DNA of 64,000 nucleotides from Saprospiraceae bacterium (GTDB taxonomy: Bacteria > Bacteroidota > Bacteroidia > Chitinophagales > Saprospiraceae): positions 620,001 to 684,000 of the forward strand of contig JADJTQ010000005.1 in NCBI GenBank assembly GCA_016711125.1, read 5' to 3'. Positions 29,222 through 38,922 of the stretch are shown piece by piece. Position numbers and translations under genes: made by a program. Position 1 is the stretch's first letter, and each line of letters opens with the position of its first letter. The notes under the pieces were generated by a model that searched no databases, was not told the origin of the DNA, and saw nothing but the letters and a program-made list of their open reading frames with translations.

Positions 29222-29341
29222 TTTTGATCACTTTGAACAGGTGGTTGAAAAAGTCATGGTTTTACATGACCATTCAATCATAATAAATTATAGATAGCAA
29301 TAGAGAAAGCTGTTTTATCACTTTCCAGTAACCAGATTAAG

Positions 29342-30730
29342 ATGAATAAATTCCAAATAGTACCAAACTTATTGTTAGTCATCACCATCTTATTTCTGAT
29401 ACCTTCGGAAGGTTGGTCCCAGAATAAACAGGAAGTCACAGGTTTTCGTACATCTCCGGTAAGTTATCATTTGTCCTTTGATGACGATGCTTTTTTTACT
29501 GAGGATATTATTGAGCAGTCTGGTAAAAAATCACTTGACGATCGGAAAATAGATTTTCCTCCCGGGAAATTTGGAAATGGTATCAGAATGAAAGAAATAC
29601 CCCAAACTCCCGATGTCAATAATATGACGGGAATAGATTTGGATTTGGTAACAGCGGTGATCTTTAATACCCATCCTGACAACCAAATGGGATTTAATCA
29701 ACCTTTTATTTGGGGTAGTGGTAGAATCAATGCAAGATTAGGAGCTGTGGCTTTTTGGGCTCGGGGTACCTTACCCTTTGCTGGTCCCATATTTGAGCAA
29801 ACGAGCGTCGGTTTTGGAAGGAAGGAGCGGGATCTTTTGGGGATCACAGTAGATGAAGCCAACGTATTGTCAGCATATATCCGGGATTCGCGTTATGTCA
29901 CCCAACGAATAGAAAGCACCGAAGTATGGAATTCGACCGAATGGAATCATGTAACTTTTAATTGGGACTGGGCCAATGGTATGGAACTTTGGATTAATGG
30001 AAATTTAATAGCCTCCTCCTGGGGGCAACAAGCTTGGTTCGAAACAGCCTTGCCCGGGTTATTTCATTTACCTGCCGCCGGCTTGATCTATGACGAATTT
30101 TATATTTTCGACCGGCCGATCACCCAAAAAGAAATAAAGGCATTAATATTTTCGAATACTGCCCCGGGTGAAGAACCCATTTTATACCAAAGAGAAATCA
30201 CCCGTGAAACAATTGTTGGAGAAATTAGTGGAGCTTCATTTACGAAGCAATTACCAATAATAGATCCGGACCATGCTGCTCAAATCACGGAAGCTTGGCC
30301 ACAAGAGGTGTCCGATGAGCATGTACCGGGTTGGTTTGTGGTCGATGGGCGCAATGAAATAGCCTGGCCACATCCGTATTCGATGTTTACAATTATTCCG
30401 GGAGATGCGGATTTTCATGCGGAAAAAGTTGACCTTAAAATGAATCTCGGGTCGAAAGTAAATTATGTGACACTGACCGGAAACCTCACCAATGTCAGCC
30501 TGCAAGCCTCGACTCCCCGGCAATTGCAAATGCTTGACCTTTTTCAGGTTCCGGATGGCAAGGAGTTTTTTACGGATCCACCATTCCATTGCAAGAGGAT
30601 GCCACTTTTAGAATTCCGTTTACTGAGAGTTTCGGTACACCCGAAGGTTTTTCCGGAGACATTAATCTACCGCTTTCGGGTGAAAAGCGTATTCAAAATA
30701 TTGGACTATATCACTACCAATCTGCGGTAA
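29342..30730 (+). CDS. LamG-containing exported protein, N-terminal piece
   Basis: 462 aa beginning with a signal peptide (cleavage near PSEGWSQ). A concanavalin/LamG-like domain covers about residues 40-275: WNHVTFNWDWANGMELWING is the typical G-x-x-L-W-I-N-G strand. This is the first of three frames of a single protein of about 1,170 aa. The last 45 residues after about 30590 are out of frame. The function is unknown; LamG domains usually bind carbohydrates. Confidence 0.75.
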   Translation: MNKFQIVPNLLLVITILFLIPSEGWSQNKQEVTGFRTSPVSYHLSFDDDAFFTEDIIEQSGKKSLDDRKIDFPPGKFGNGIRMKEIPQTPDVNNMTGIDLDLVTAVIFNTHPDNQMGFNQPFIWGSGRINARLGAVAFWARGTLPFAGPIFEQTSVGFGRKERDLLGITVDEANVLSAYIRDSRYVTQRIESTEVWNSTEWNHVTFNWDWANGMELWINGNLIASSWGQQAWFETALPGLFHLPAAGLIYDEFYIFDRPITQKEIKALIFSNTAPGEEPILYQREITRETIVGEISGASFTKQLPIIDPDHAAQITEAWPQEVSDEHVPGWFVVDGRNEIAWPHPYSMFTIIPGDADFHAEKVDLKMNLGSKVNYVTLTGNLTNVSLQASTPRQLQMLDLFQVPDGKEFFTDPPFHCKRMPLLEFRLLRVSVHPKVFPETLIYRFRVKSVFKILDYITTNLR

Positions 30731-31572
30731 AAAATGAAACAGTGATCGGAAGAAAACTAACCCTGGGGTTTTTAAAGGAAGGGCTCGACAACCGCACACA
30801 ATTTGCTATACATGCATTGACTTCACGCGACGAAAGAAATTTCGTTGTAGCATCGAGGGTTGAAGGGCCACAGGAAGCAACCAATATCGAAATCGGATCT
30901 TTTTCCAGATTAAATATATTGAGTGAACCTTATGAAAGTGCCATGGGGATTAAATCGCTTACACTTTCCTTCCCGATAAAAACCAAGAATTATGAAGAAG
31001 CACTTTTTATCCGGGTTCGGGACCCGGCAGTACCATCAAGATTTTGGAATCAATTTGCAGTGAATTTAAATGGGTATGATAAAAAATTCGAAACATTGAT
31101 TCTCACCATCGATTTTCAGGACATTGTAGTGGCAAAGGGAGACCGATTATGGATCGATATCGGTGCTTCCGGTGGATCTGAGATGGCCTTTGGTGACGGT
31201 AGAAATCAGGCTGCTATATTCGTTGAGGAAACGGAAGCCTATATTTCACTGGATGACTATGTCAAAAAGGAAATCGTTTCAGCAGAGGCACAGTATGCAA
31301 AGATGTACGAGTTCATGCCATGGCAATTTACGGGTAAATCGGTCACATTGGAAGGTCCCTATTGCTATGGAGGCCCATTTGATATGATTATGCCGGCGCT
31401 CGCGATTAAACGGGTGAAACCTGACCATTTTATCGCTAACTATTTAATCGAGATGAGTGGTCCTGATTTCAAGATGGAAAACCGATTAATCCAAATAGAA
31501 CCGACTTGGTTAGTCTGCCAAATCCAAATGGGGCACCCGAATGGGCCCTTTATATGCGTGATTTTAATCTGA
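30589..31572 (+). CDS. LamG-containing exported protein, middle piece
   Basis: This ORF continues the LamG protein after a one-base deletion near 30590 (family-like frame PLQEDATFRIPFTESFGTPE). It carries beta-sandwich sequence and then an alpha-helical start (YAKMYEFMPWQFTG). It again leaves frame near 31540, where ...IEPTWLVSLPNPNGAPEWAL continues in the next ORF. It should not be read as a separate protein. Confidence 0.65.
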   Translation: MQEDATFRIPFTESFGTPEGFSGDINLPLSGEKRIQNIGLYHYQSAVKNETVIGRKLTLGFLKEGLDNRTQFAIHALTSRDERNFVVASRVEGPQEATNIEIGSFSRLNILSEPYESAMGIKSLTLSFPIKTKNYEEALFIRVRDPAVPSRFWNQFAVNLNGYDKKFETLILTIDFQDIVVAKGDRLWIDIGASGGSEMAFGDGRNQAAIFVEETEAYISLDDYVKKEIVSAEAQYAKMYEFMPWQFTGKSVTLEGPYCYGGPFDMIMPALAIKRVKPDHFIANYLIEMSGPDFKMENRLIQIEPTWLVCQIQMGHPNGPFICVILI

Positions 31573-32849
31573 AACGGGAGGCAATTGTAGATTGGTGGTC
31601 AAATCACCAGAACAAAGATGGACAGTTAGGCGGAGGATGGAATGATGACGTATTGTTTTTGAGTTTCCATCAGCCAGACTTGCCGTTAGATGGTAATGAC
31701 AAGTCGAGATATTTAATTGATGCGAGTCACAAAGGCCTCGAAGAAACCAACTATTTTAAGGATGGCTTTTGCAATATCTATCCCATGGATCGAATGCATA
31801 TCGGTGACTTTATTAGTGAACGCTATAATACAGTATTAAATAATTTAGGTCAGGCTTACGCATTTGAACGGGAACTGGAATCTGCATGGAGATTAGACAA
31901 AATGGAGCAAACACCGATTAATTATTTTGCTGATGGTTTTAAATCTTCGGTCAATATTTTTAATTGGTATTGGGGCAAAGATGTTCCACAGCGACCTTAT
32001 ATATCAAAAAGCCTCAATGACCTTACCAGCGAATTCAGACTTTATACTTCGGTACTGGACGACTATTCGTTTTATCGCTTCACGGAATCGAATGTACACC
32101 GGGACGATTTTTCACCTTTTGGAGCCAATAATATGTATACTTATATATTAGGGGGCGACAGGGGTAGTAGATTAGATGCCCATATGGAGCTCGCGGTCAC
32201 CTGGCCGTCGGGAGGAGGCCCGATATTGCCAAGGGTTGTAATGTATGCCGATGATACGAGATTGGAAGTGGTAGCCTATTCATTTGACCAGGAGACGAGA
32301 GAATTGGAAATGCGCCTTTGTCGAATTGAATCCGGTGACTATTTTATTCGTATTTATGAAGATCCCAAAGGTGATAAGCGGCCTGCGAAACTCCTATGGG
32401 AAGAGCAAAGGGGCTTGAACCGGTTTGACATTGTCACTTTGCCGATTCCCGCCTGCACTCCGTTATTGATAAAAGTTGAGCAGATCAGGCCTATAGAACA
32501 AATAAAAGCATTACCTGATTTGGCCATTGATCTGTGGGACGCAGTCTTCGAAGACGAAGTTGTTACTTGTGTTATTCATAATCTGGGTAATGCTGACGCG
32601 GAAAACATTAGCGTGCATTTGTATGATGGTGAAATAACGATAGAAGAGAAAACAGTGGCCTTAATCAAAGCTCCGGTAGATTTCTTGGCGAAGAGGCAAA
32701 GCATTCAATTTGATCAGGTGAAATTCTCAGGAAATCTTCGCATTGTTATTGATCCGGAAAATAAGATCAGGGAAATACTCAAGGACAACAATCAAACCTT
32801 TGTCTATAAAACGGGGGCTTTTAAAAAAGGGCTTAATCCAGTAAAATAG
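31506..32849 (+). CDS. LamG-containing exported protein, C-terminal piece
   Basis: 447 aa from the first ATG. The main part (WWSNHQNKDGQLGGGWNDDV, then SERYNTVLNNLGQAYAFERE) resembles alpha/alpha-toroid carbohydrate-active proteins. The end (about residue 345 onward, CVIHNLGNADAENISVHLYD) is a CARDB-like beta domain with the typical N-x-G-x-x-x-A pattern. There is no visible type IX sorting signal. A group II intron begins about 55 bp beyond its stop. Confidence 0.7.
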   Translation: MVSLPNPNGAPEWALYMRDFNLKREAIVDWWSNHQNKDGQLGGGWNDDVLFLSFHQPDLPLDGNDKSRYLIDASHKGLEETNYFKDGFCNIYPMDRMHIGDFISERYNTVLNNLGQAYAFERELESAWRLDKMEQTPINYFADGFKSSVNIFNWYWGKDVPQRPYISKSLNDLTSEFRLYTSVLDDYSFYRFTESNVHRDDFSPFGANNMYTYILGGDRGSRLDAHMELAVTWPSGGGPILPRVVMYADDTRLEVVAYSFDQETRELEMRLCRIESGDYFIRIYEDPKGDKRPAKLLWEEQRGLNRFDIVTLPIPACTPLLIKVEQIRPIEQIKALPDLAIDLWDAVFEDEVVTCVIHNLGNADAENISVHLYDGEITIEEKTVALIKAPVDFLAKRQSIQFDQVKFSGNLRIVIDPENKIREILKDNNQTFVYKTGAFKKGLNPVK

Positions 32850-32904
32850 AGGCGGGCGGTTCCTATTTGGGTAAAGTATTATTTATATTTTTCTATACTA
32901 CCGG

Positions 32905-34924
32905 AAGATGTCGCGCCGTGAAAGTCCGTGAGATGGGGACTACACACAGCGCTTTATATAAATATTAAAGCATGAGTGTAATGAAACATCTCATCACACG
33001 CCAATGGGTATCGACCCCCATCCGGCAAGGTTTAGCCAACCTCCGGAAGCGAGTCTTGCGTAATCATTCGAGAGGATGGTACGAAGCGTAGACAGCGAGT
33101 GTCAAAGGTGTATGATAGAGCCTCGAAAGGGTAGATAAATCTGGAGTCTTAGTAGTCAACTTTGCTGGGACAATATGGAGGTAGGGCCAAAAGGCGATCC
33201 TGCCGAAGTCCGGGCGGGGTCAAAGAATGCATCAGAGACATAGAGGGCGAGTACGGGAACACGGGAGACCCTACTGTCTCCTGCTGGGAAGAAGGGCAAA
33301 TGGGCGAGCTCTTGAACAAAAGGCCTGTGTAGGGTGGTCAGTGTCATCATCATCCTGCAGCGAAGAAACGCGATGACAGGAGCAGGTACGCAAGCCGAGG
33401 GAAACCGAAGGTGAAGGAATGACAGAGGGAGTCTTCGCCGCTTCATAGTACCGTTGGAAAGGTGGGAAATCCTAACCGGGAAAGCCACTGAGTAGGGAAG
33501 GGAGCAGCACGAAACGGGGGACTGTGTTTTGGACACATTGATTATACCAGTTTATAATATACGATGTCAACGAAAGAGATACAGATAGCACAACTGTCAA
33601 GGAAACACAAGGACAGCACGTTGCACAATTTGCACGGCTTTATCGATATATATGCCCTGTATGGGTCATATAAAAGATTGAATAGACAAAGCGCAAGTGG
33701 CGTGGACGGAGAGACATGGCAGAGCTATGGAAAAGGAGGAATAGGTAAAATGACAGAGCTTCTGAACAAATTCAAGAAAGGAACCTATCGGGCGCCAAAC
33801 GTCCGCCGCGTGTACATAGGAAAAGATAGCGGTGGGACACGGCCATTAGGCATACCGACGATCGAGGACAAGATACTGCAGACAGCAGTGCTAGGGGGTA
33901 CTTGGACCAGTGTACGAACAAGAATTCAAAGAATTCTCGTACGGGTTCAGGCCGGGTCGGAGTCAGCACCAAGCGATAGATTACCTGTTTGAAGAGGTAA
34001 GTTTTGGGAAGATACGCTATGTCATAGATGCGGATATTCGCAACTTTTTCAGGGAGCTCAACCATGGTCTGTTACGAAGTTTTCTGGACCTACGGGTAAA
34101 GGATGGACTGGTACGTAAAATGATAGATAAATGGCTCAAGGCGGGCATCATGGAATCTGGCCAGGTTACCTACCCTGTAGAGGGTACACCACAGGAGGTT
34201 CCATCTCCCCACTACTGAGCAATATCTATCTACATTATGTACTGGATACATGGTATTCGGAAGTGATACAACCACTACTGAAAGGGGAGAAGCATGATAG
34301 TGAGGTACGCAGATGATTTTGTTTTAGGCTTCAGTGATCTGGAAGATGCGAAGCGTGTCTTCAAGGTTTTACCAAAGCGATTTGAGAAATATGGGTTACG
34401 TATACACCCGGAGAAGACAAAGCTGATAGACCTAGCAGGAACAGGTAAGGGCGAAGAACGCAGCTTTGATTTTCTTGGGTTCACCCATTATCTTGGAAAG
34501 AGCAGAAAAGGGTATAAAGTATTGAAGCGTAAAACGAGTCGGAAGAAATTTACCGGAGCTTTAAGGAGAATGGCCTGGATTAAGCGCAATAGGAACATGC
34601 GAGCGGTCGATCTGATAGCAAAAGTAAATATCAAATTACGCGGATACTACAATTATTATGGCATCACCTTTAATTTTAATGGTATTCGGCGCTACTACCT
34701 TGAAGTATTTAAACTATTATTTAAATGGTTGAATCGACGAGGAGGTCGCTCCAAAACTGGGACCACTTCAACAATTTATTGATGGAGTGGCAACCACTAT
34801 TACGTCCGAAAATATATCATTCCTATTCTTTAGCGAAACCCTGATTCGGAGGAACCGTATGCGGGGAAGCCGCTCGTACGGGTCTGTGGGGGCGCGGGGA
34901 GGTAACGAACCGCGCTACCCGGAT
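32905..34924 (+). mobile_element. Group II intron with broken reverse transcriptase ORF
   Basis: About 660 bp of non-coding sequence, rich in short inverted motifs and starting near TCGCGCCGTGAAAGTCCGTG, precedes an intron-type reverse transcriptase (33564-34844). Directly after the RT stop comes a domain V-like hairpin: GGAACCGTATGCGGGGAAG at 34851-34869 and CGCTCGTACGGGTC at 34871-34884. A domain VI-like stem with a candidate branch A (GGTAACG) follows, ending near CTACCC at 34915-34920. The termini are estimated to within about 20 bp. It sits in intergenic DNA, so host genes need not be interrupted. Confidence 0.8.
33564..34844 (+). pseudogene. Group II intron reverse transcriptase/maturase, multiply frameshifted
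   Basis: RT motifs appear in successive frames: RRVYIGKDSGGTRPLGIPTI (frame from 33564), EFKEFSYGFRPGRSQHQAID (from 33910), GGSISPLLSNIYLHYVLD, and the catalytic IVRYADDFVLGF (from 34294). FDFLGFTHYLG and KWLNRR lead to the maturase region, and SLQNWDHFNNLLMEWQPLL ends at TGA 34842-34844. Four one-base changes separate the frames. Two are plain homopolymer changes (GGGGG for GGGG near 33895; GG for GGG near 34196). It is possibly functional if those are sequencing errors. Confidence 0.88.
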
Positions 34925-35067
34925 AGATCTTCCTCTCTTTGACAACAAGAGTCAACAGGGACTTGGCAAGCTCAGCCCGACTTACATTCTGCGTCTTCGA
35001 ACAAAGATAAATCGACTAAAATCGACCGACTATAAATATAAAATAACCAATTCCTATTGCAATCAAA

Positions 35068-35099
35068 AAAGAGCTGAAGCAATACTACTTCAGCTCTTT
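35068..35099. terminator. Strong bidirectional hairpin terminator
   Basis: AAAGAGCTGAAG (35068-35079) pairs with CTTCAGCTCTTT (35088-35099) across an 8-nt loop. A-runs flank the left arm and T-rich sequence the right. It lies just past the stop of the minus-strand gene ending at 35126 and can also stop transcripts leaving the intron. Confidence 0.8.
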
Positions 35100-35125
35100 G
35101 TTTCGCTCTATTATCACGGCTTGTA

Positions 35126-35725
35126 CTATCCGTTTTTTAAGGTAACTTTCACTGTGTACCGACCCGCGGCTGTAGTGGGAGATAATTTTTTATAGTTCAA
35201 TTTAGATTTCAGGTATTGATCTACAAAGTCATTGTCCGTTTCTACTAACAGAACCACGAGTTCCTTCCTTTGATTGATGATCACATGCAGCCATGCTTCT
35301 AAATTTTTTGCTTCTAGTGATGAAAGATTGGGCTTTTCAATCAATTTAATGAGTTGATTCCTGAGATCATTGTCTGAAGCAAAACTCAACAAACACTCTA
35401 TTGCGGGAGGTTGCTTGGTGTCGAGGTCTGGATTTAGATCTTCGGTGGCTCCTGGTGCTGTTTGAGCGAATCCACTCCCAATGGCGGTAAGTCCTTTTTC
35501 GCCTCCGAATATTTTTATTCCCAGTTGGAATGTTTCGACCTCACTTAGGAGCGTAATCGACACTTCTTTCGTTTCTATCAGCTCCGAAGCTAACCTACTT
35601 GAGTTTTGACGCCCTTCAAAAATAGCTTTTTCCACCATTGACGAGTTGGCAGCCGATGAGACTCCAAAGATTGAAGAGACTAAGGCGATCATCATCAATT
35701 TTTTCAAGAAAATGCAATGTTTCAT
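35126..35725 (-). CDS. Exported hypothetical protein
   Basis: 199 aa with a signal peptide (hydrophobic core LKKLMMIALVSSIFGVSSA). The mature part is helical and polar, with FAQTAPGATEDLNPDLDT in the middle and a C-terminal beta pair (GRYTVKVTLKNG). I recognise no domain. It is a single-gene unit ended by the 35068-35099 hairpin. Confidence 0.65.
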   Translation of the reverse strand: MKHCIFLKKLMMIALVSSIFGVSSAANSSMVEKAIFEGRQNSSRLASELIETKEVSITLLSEVETFQLGIKIFGGEKGLTAIGSGFAQTAPGATEDLNPDLDTKQPPAIECLLSFASDNDLRNQLIKLIEKPNLSSLEAKNLEAWLHVIINQRKELVVLLVETDNDFVDQYLKSKLNYKKLSPTTAAGRYTVKVTLKNG

Positions 35726-36314
35726 AATTTAAATATTTAGTTAAATAACTTTGTCGAATTGGTAGTATTTTAAAGAACTTCATCATTGATCAAACCCTGA
35801 AGAATTTCTCTTTAATCAACCGAATCCAATTATTAAGACAACGCAAATTTAAGATTGTTCGATTAGCAAGGGACCCCATGAAAATTCAATAACTAGAAAT
35901 ACATTTCTATATATGATTGATTACAAGGTAGTTATGGATTAGCAGTAATAGCTATTTATTTAGCGTTTATCGATTTATCCAATGGTTAGTTTGGACTTGT
36001 TCACCTTGTTGGTCGCATTAATTCGGATACAGATCAGGAAAAGGAAATACTATTTCGATATGGCATAAATCGGAATTTAAACTGAATAATTTAACATATT
36101 ATTAATACATGCTTAACAATTTTGACCATTTGAAGTGAGTAGCATATGATGATGGGCTGCAAATGAGCCATCCAGAAGAAAAAAAACGGTTCTTAAAATC
36201 CCGTATAACATGAAGGACAATTAGGATCCAATCGATAGTTTACTCAATCTCGACTTCCACTATCGTTTTGATCCGGTCTTGACTTACTTATTTATTACAT
36301 AATATTCTATCGCT
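35726..36314. other. Divergent intergenic region
   Basis: 589 bp upstream of both the 35725 gene (minus) and the PQQ dehydrogenase (plus). A TTGACT...TAATAT arrangement near 36278-36304 lies shortly before the dehydrogenase ATG but resembles proteobacterial rather than Bacteroidota promoters. Nothing else stands out. Confidence 0.4.
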
Positions 36315-38444
36315 ATGAAAATCTTCGGATACTTATTTTTTTACTCATACTTCTTTATTCTGACGGCATGTCGACCAGTCGTTCAAAATGGTTCCAAGGA
36401 ACACATCAACCATATTACCTCGCAAGTAGATGATGAAAGACTTGTCCGGGGAGATGAGACCCCCGGAGATTGGATCACACATGGCCGAAATTATAGCGAG
36501 AACCGCTACAGCGAATTGCAGCAAATCAAGTCCACAAACATCGATAGCCTTGGTCTCGCCTGGTCCTTGGTGTTGGGCAGCAGAAGAGGTGTGGAAGCTA
36601 CTCCCCTGGTTGTAGATGGTATCATGTTTCTCACCGGATCGTGGAGTATCGTCTATGCCGTCGATTGCCGAAAAGGTACTTTAATCTGGACATACGATCC
36701 GGAGGTCCCTGGAAAATTTGGGGAAAAGGCGTGCTGCGATGTCGTAAATCGTGGTCTTGCGATGTATCGGGGAAGCGTTTTTGTTGGCACTATTGATGGA
36801 CGGTTGATATCAATTGACGCTGCTACAGGTGTCCCGCAATGGGAGGTCGTTACGGCGGATACTTCTAAATACTATTCGATTACTGGTGCCCCTCGGGTAG
36901 TGGATGGAAAGGTGGTGATAGGGAATGGTGGGGCTGAATACGGTGTACGCGGTTATGTTACAGCCTACGATGCGACATCAGGAGAACAAATCTGGAGGTT
37001 TTATACGGTTCCAGGTAATCCCGAGCTGCCGTTTGAGAATCCTGCAATGGAAATGGCAGCCAAGACCTGGACCGGGGAATGGTGGAAATATGGTGGAGGT
37101 GGCACCGCCTGGGATGCTATGGCATATGATCCAGAACTAAAATTACTGTATGTAGGCACCGGCAATGGATCACCGTGGGTAAGAAAATATCGCAGTCCGG
37201 GAGGTGGAGATAACCTATTCCTTTCATCAATCCTGGCGCTCCATGTTGAGGATGGTCAACTGGCCTGGTATTATCAGACCACACCCGGTGAATCCTGGGA
37301 CTATACAGCCACGCAACATATGATCCTTACCGAACTGGAGATCAAAGAGGTATCTCGAAAAGTGCTTATGCAGGCACCAAAGAATGGATTTTTTTACGTT
37401 TTGGATCGAAGAACAGGAGAACTGTTGTCGGCTGATCCCTACGTCTATGTTAACTGGGCACAGGGAGTTGATCTTCAGTCGGGTCGTCCCTTAGAAAACG
37501 AATTCAGTCGATACGAGAAGGTAAATGCCATGATTGCTCCCAATTATGAGGGTGGTCATAACTGGCATCCCATGGCTTATAATCCCGTGACCGGGTTGGT
37601 TTATATCCCGGCACTTGATAATGGATCTGTATACGGTGCCGATCCCAATTGGAAATCTCATGAATCGGGGTTTGCGGTGGGCAATGGCTGGAATGCTGCT
37701 ACTGGGTATGATCCCGATAAGCCTCTTGTCACAGATTCACTCATTAAAGGGCCACTGCCACGAGGAAAACTCATCGCATGGGATCCTATTAAAAAGCAAC
37801 AGGTATGGCAGATCGATCACCCGACACCCTGGAATGCAGGAGTGCTTACCACTGCCTCCGGGCTCGTATTTCAAGGAACAACAGATGGGCATTTTGTAGC
37901 CTATGATGGTGAAAATGGAGAAAAATTATGGGATGCATTCCTGAATATTGGCGTGATTGCCTCACCCATCACCTACCTGGTTGATGGCATCCAATATGTC
38001 ACCATCGTGGCAGGATGGGGAGGAGGGGTTGGTCAAAAAATGAAATTCACAGACCATATCTACCCTGGCACCATCTTTACTTATGCACTTGGTAGAAAAT
38101 CTCCTTATCCCGAATATCCCAAACCTCAGCAAAAGCAGTTGATCGAACTTAGGACGGAGGCCACTGAAAAGGAGATTGCCCGGGGTGCCTCACTTTTCAC
38201 CACCTATTGTGCCCTTTGTCATGCGAGTATTGGATCCGGTGGAGGCAACATTCCCGACCTGGGTTATTCAAGCAGAGAAACCTTCCAAAGCTTTCATAAA
38301 ATAGTGCGGGAGGGGGCTCTCCTTTCTTTGGGTATGCCAAATTTTGGAGGAAGACTCAGTGAGCAGGACGTCACTTTGATTAGAAATTATATTCTTGCCA
38401 CTGCTGAAAAAGTTAGGAAAAGAAATAGTAGTGGTGACAAATAG
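36315..38444 (+). CDS. Lipoprotein PQQ-dependent alcohol dehydrogenase with C-terminal cytochrome c
   Basis: 709-aa quinohemoprotein dehydrogenase, probably oxidising alcohols or sugars in the periplasm. The lipobox is ILTAC (Cys 19). The eight-blade propeller shows GDWITHGRNYSENRYS, a vicinal Cys pair in GEKACCDVVNRG (the disulfide above PQQ), GGGGTAWDAMAYDPELKLLY and the GTGNGSPW strand. The C-terminus carries a heme c motif, CALCHAS, at about residue 635 and a downstream methionine in GMPNFGG, so electrons can go straight to a respiratory carrier. The substrate is not determinable. Confidence 0.93.
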   Translation: MKIFGYLFFYSYFFILTACRPVVQNGSKEHINHITSQVDDERLVRGDETPGDWITHGRNYSENRYSELQQIKSTNIDSLGLAWSLVLGSRRGVEATPLVVDGIMFLTGSWSIVYAVDCRKGTLIWTYDPEVPGKFGEKACCDVVNRGLAMYRGSVFVGTIDGRLISIDAATGVPQWEVVTADTSKYYSITGAPRVVDGKVVIGNGGAEYGVRGYVTAYDATSGEQIWRFYTVPGNPELPFENPAMEMAAKTWTGEWWKYGGGGTAWDAMAYDPELKLLYVGTGNGSPWVRKYRSPGGGDNLFLSSILALHVEDGQLAWYYQTTPGESWDYTATQHMILTELEIKEVSRKVLMQAPKNGFFYVLDRRTGELLSADPYVYVNWAQGVDLQSGRPLENEFSRYEKVNAMIAPNYEGGHNWHPMAYNPVTGLVYIPALDNGSVYGADPNWKSHESGFAVGNGWNAATGYDPDKPLVTDSLIKGPLPRGKLIAWDPIKKQQVWQIDHPTPWNAGVLTTASGLVFQGTTDGHFVAYDGENGEKLWDAFLNIGVIASPITYLVDGIQYVTIVAGWGGGVGQKMKFTDHIYPGTIFTYALGRKSPYPEYPKPQQKQLIELRTEATEKEIARGASLFTTYCALCHASIGSGGGNIPDLGYSSRETFQSFHKIVREGALLSLGMPNFGGRLSEQDVTLIRNYILATAEKVRKRNSSGDK

Positions 38445-38805
38445 TGCTGTCAATATACTGATCCTTACTTAGGATTGATCTTCTTCTTGATCATGATATT
38501 CTTTCTGTTCTTAATGACTCCAATATTGAAGGAGTGCTACCTGCTCTTTGACAGTACTCCTGATCTCATCATTGCCTTATCTATTTTCTAAAGTCTCTAT
38601 TTTCTTTTGAAGCCTTTCAATCACCTGCTGTTTCTTTTGAAGAGCTATAAGAATCGAAGGGCTGACAGTGGATTATTCATGTTTTCTGGGTTGGATAAAA
38701 CAAAAACCAAGGGAGTTTTTGGTGAACTTTTAAGGAACCATACAATAGTTACCGTTGAAATGCATCAATAAATCCAAACTATGTCTTGTCTGCAAATGAT
38801 CAGTG
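38445..38805. other. Intergenic stretch with a degraded coiled-coil fragment
   Basis: 361 bp. The minus strand from about 38665 to 38577 reads SPSILIALQKKQQVIERLQ followed by KKIETLENR-stop. This resembles the C-terminal tail of tail-fibre or peptidase S74-type chaperone proteins. No start or upstream domain remains, so it is a fossil at best. Confidence 0.35.
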
Positions 38806-38922
38806 TTAAGATTGATCTTCTCGCTGATCACCATATGCTCTAAGTTCTTGAATGCCCCAATAAAAGGCTAGCGAAAAGAGCAAGGTGACAAGACCACCGA
38901 AGTAGGGGATTAAATCCATCAT
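38806..38922 (-). CDS. Tiny membrane protein, 38 aa
   Basis: Reads MMDLIPYFGGLVTLLFSLAF followed by a short charged tail (ELRAYGDQREDQS), so one membrane helix is expected. Its ATG overlaps the TGA of the preceding 59-aa gene (ATGA), a strong sign of translational coupling. Similar short membrane proteins occur in pairs in Bacteroidota genomes, but no function is known to me. Confidence 0.6.
   Translation of the reverse strand: MMDLIPYFGGLVTLLFSLAFYWGIQELRAYGDQREDQS

Noticed and set aside
29253..29270. GTCATG/CATGAC hairpin after the 756-aa gene as a terminator
   Set aside because: Six-bp stem with no T-tract; too weak.
33156..33536. 126-aa minus-strand ORF inside the group II intron
   Set aside because: It lies antisense to the structured 5' intron RNA and has no protein-like features.
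36278..36304. TTGACT/TAATAT as a sigma-70 promoter for the PQQ dehydrogenase
   Set aside because: The spacing is only 15 bp and the lineage uses a TTTG/TAnnTTTG-type promoter, so I did not list it as a promoter.
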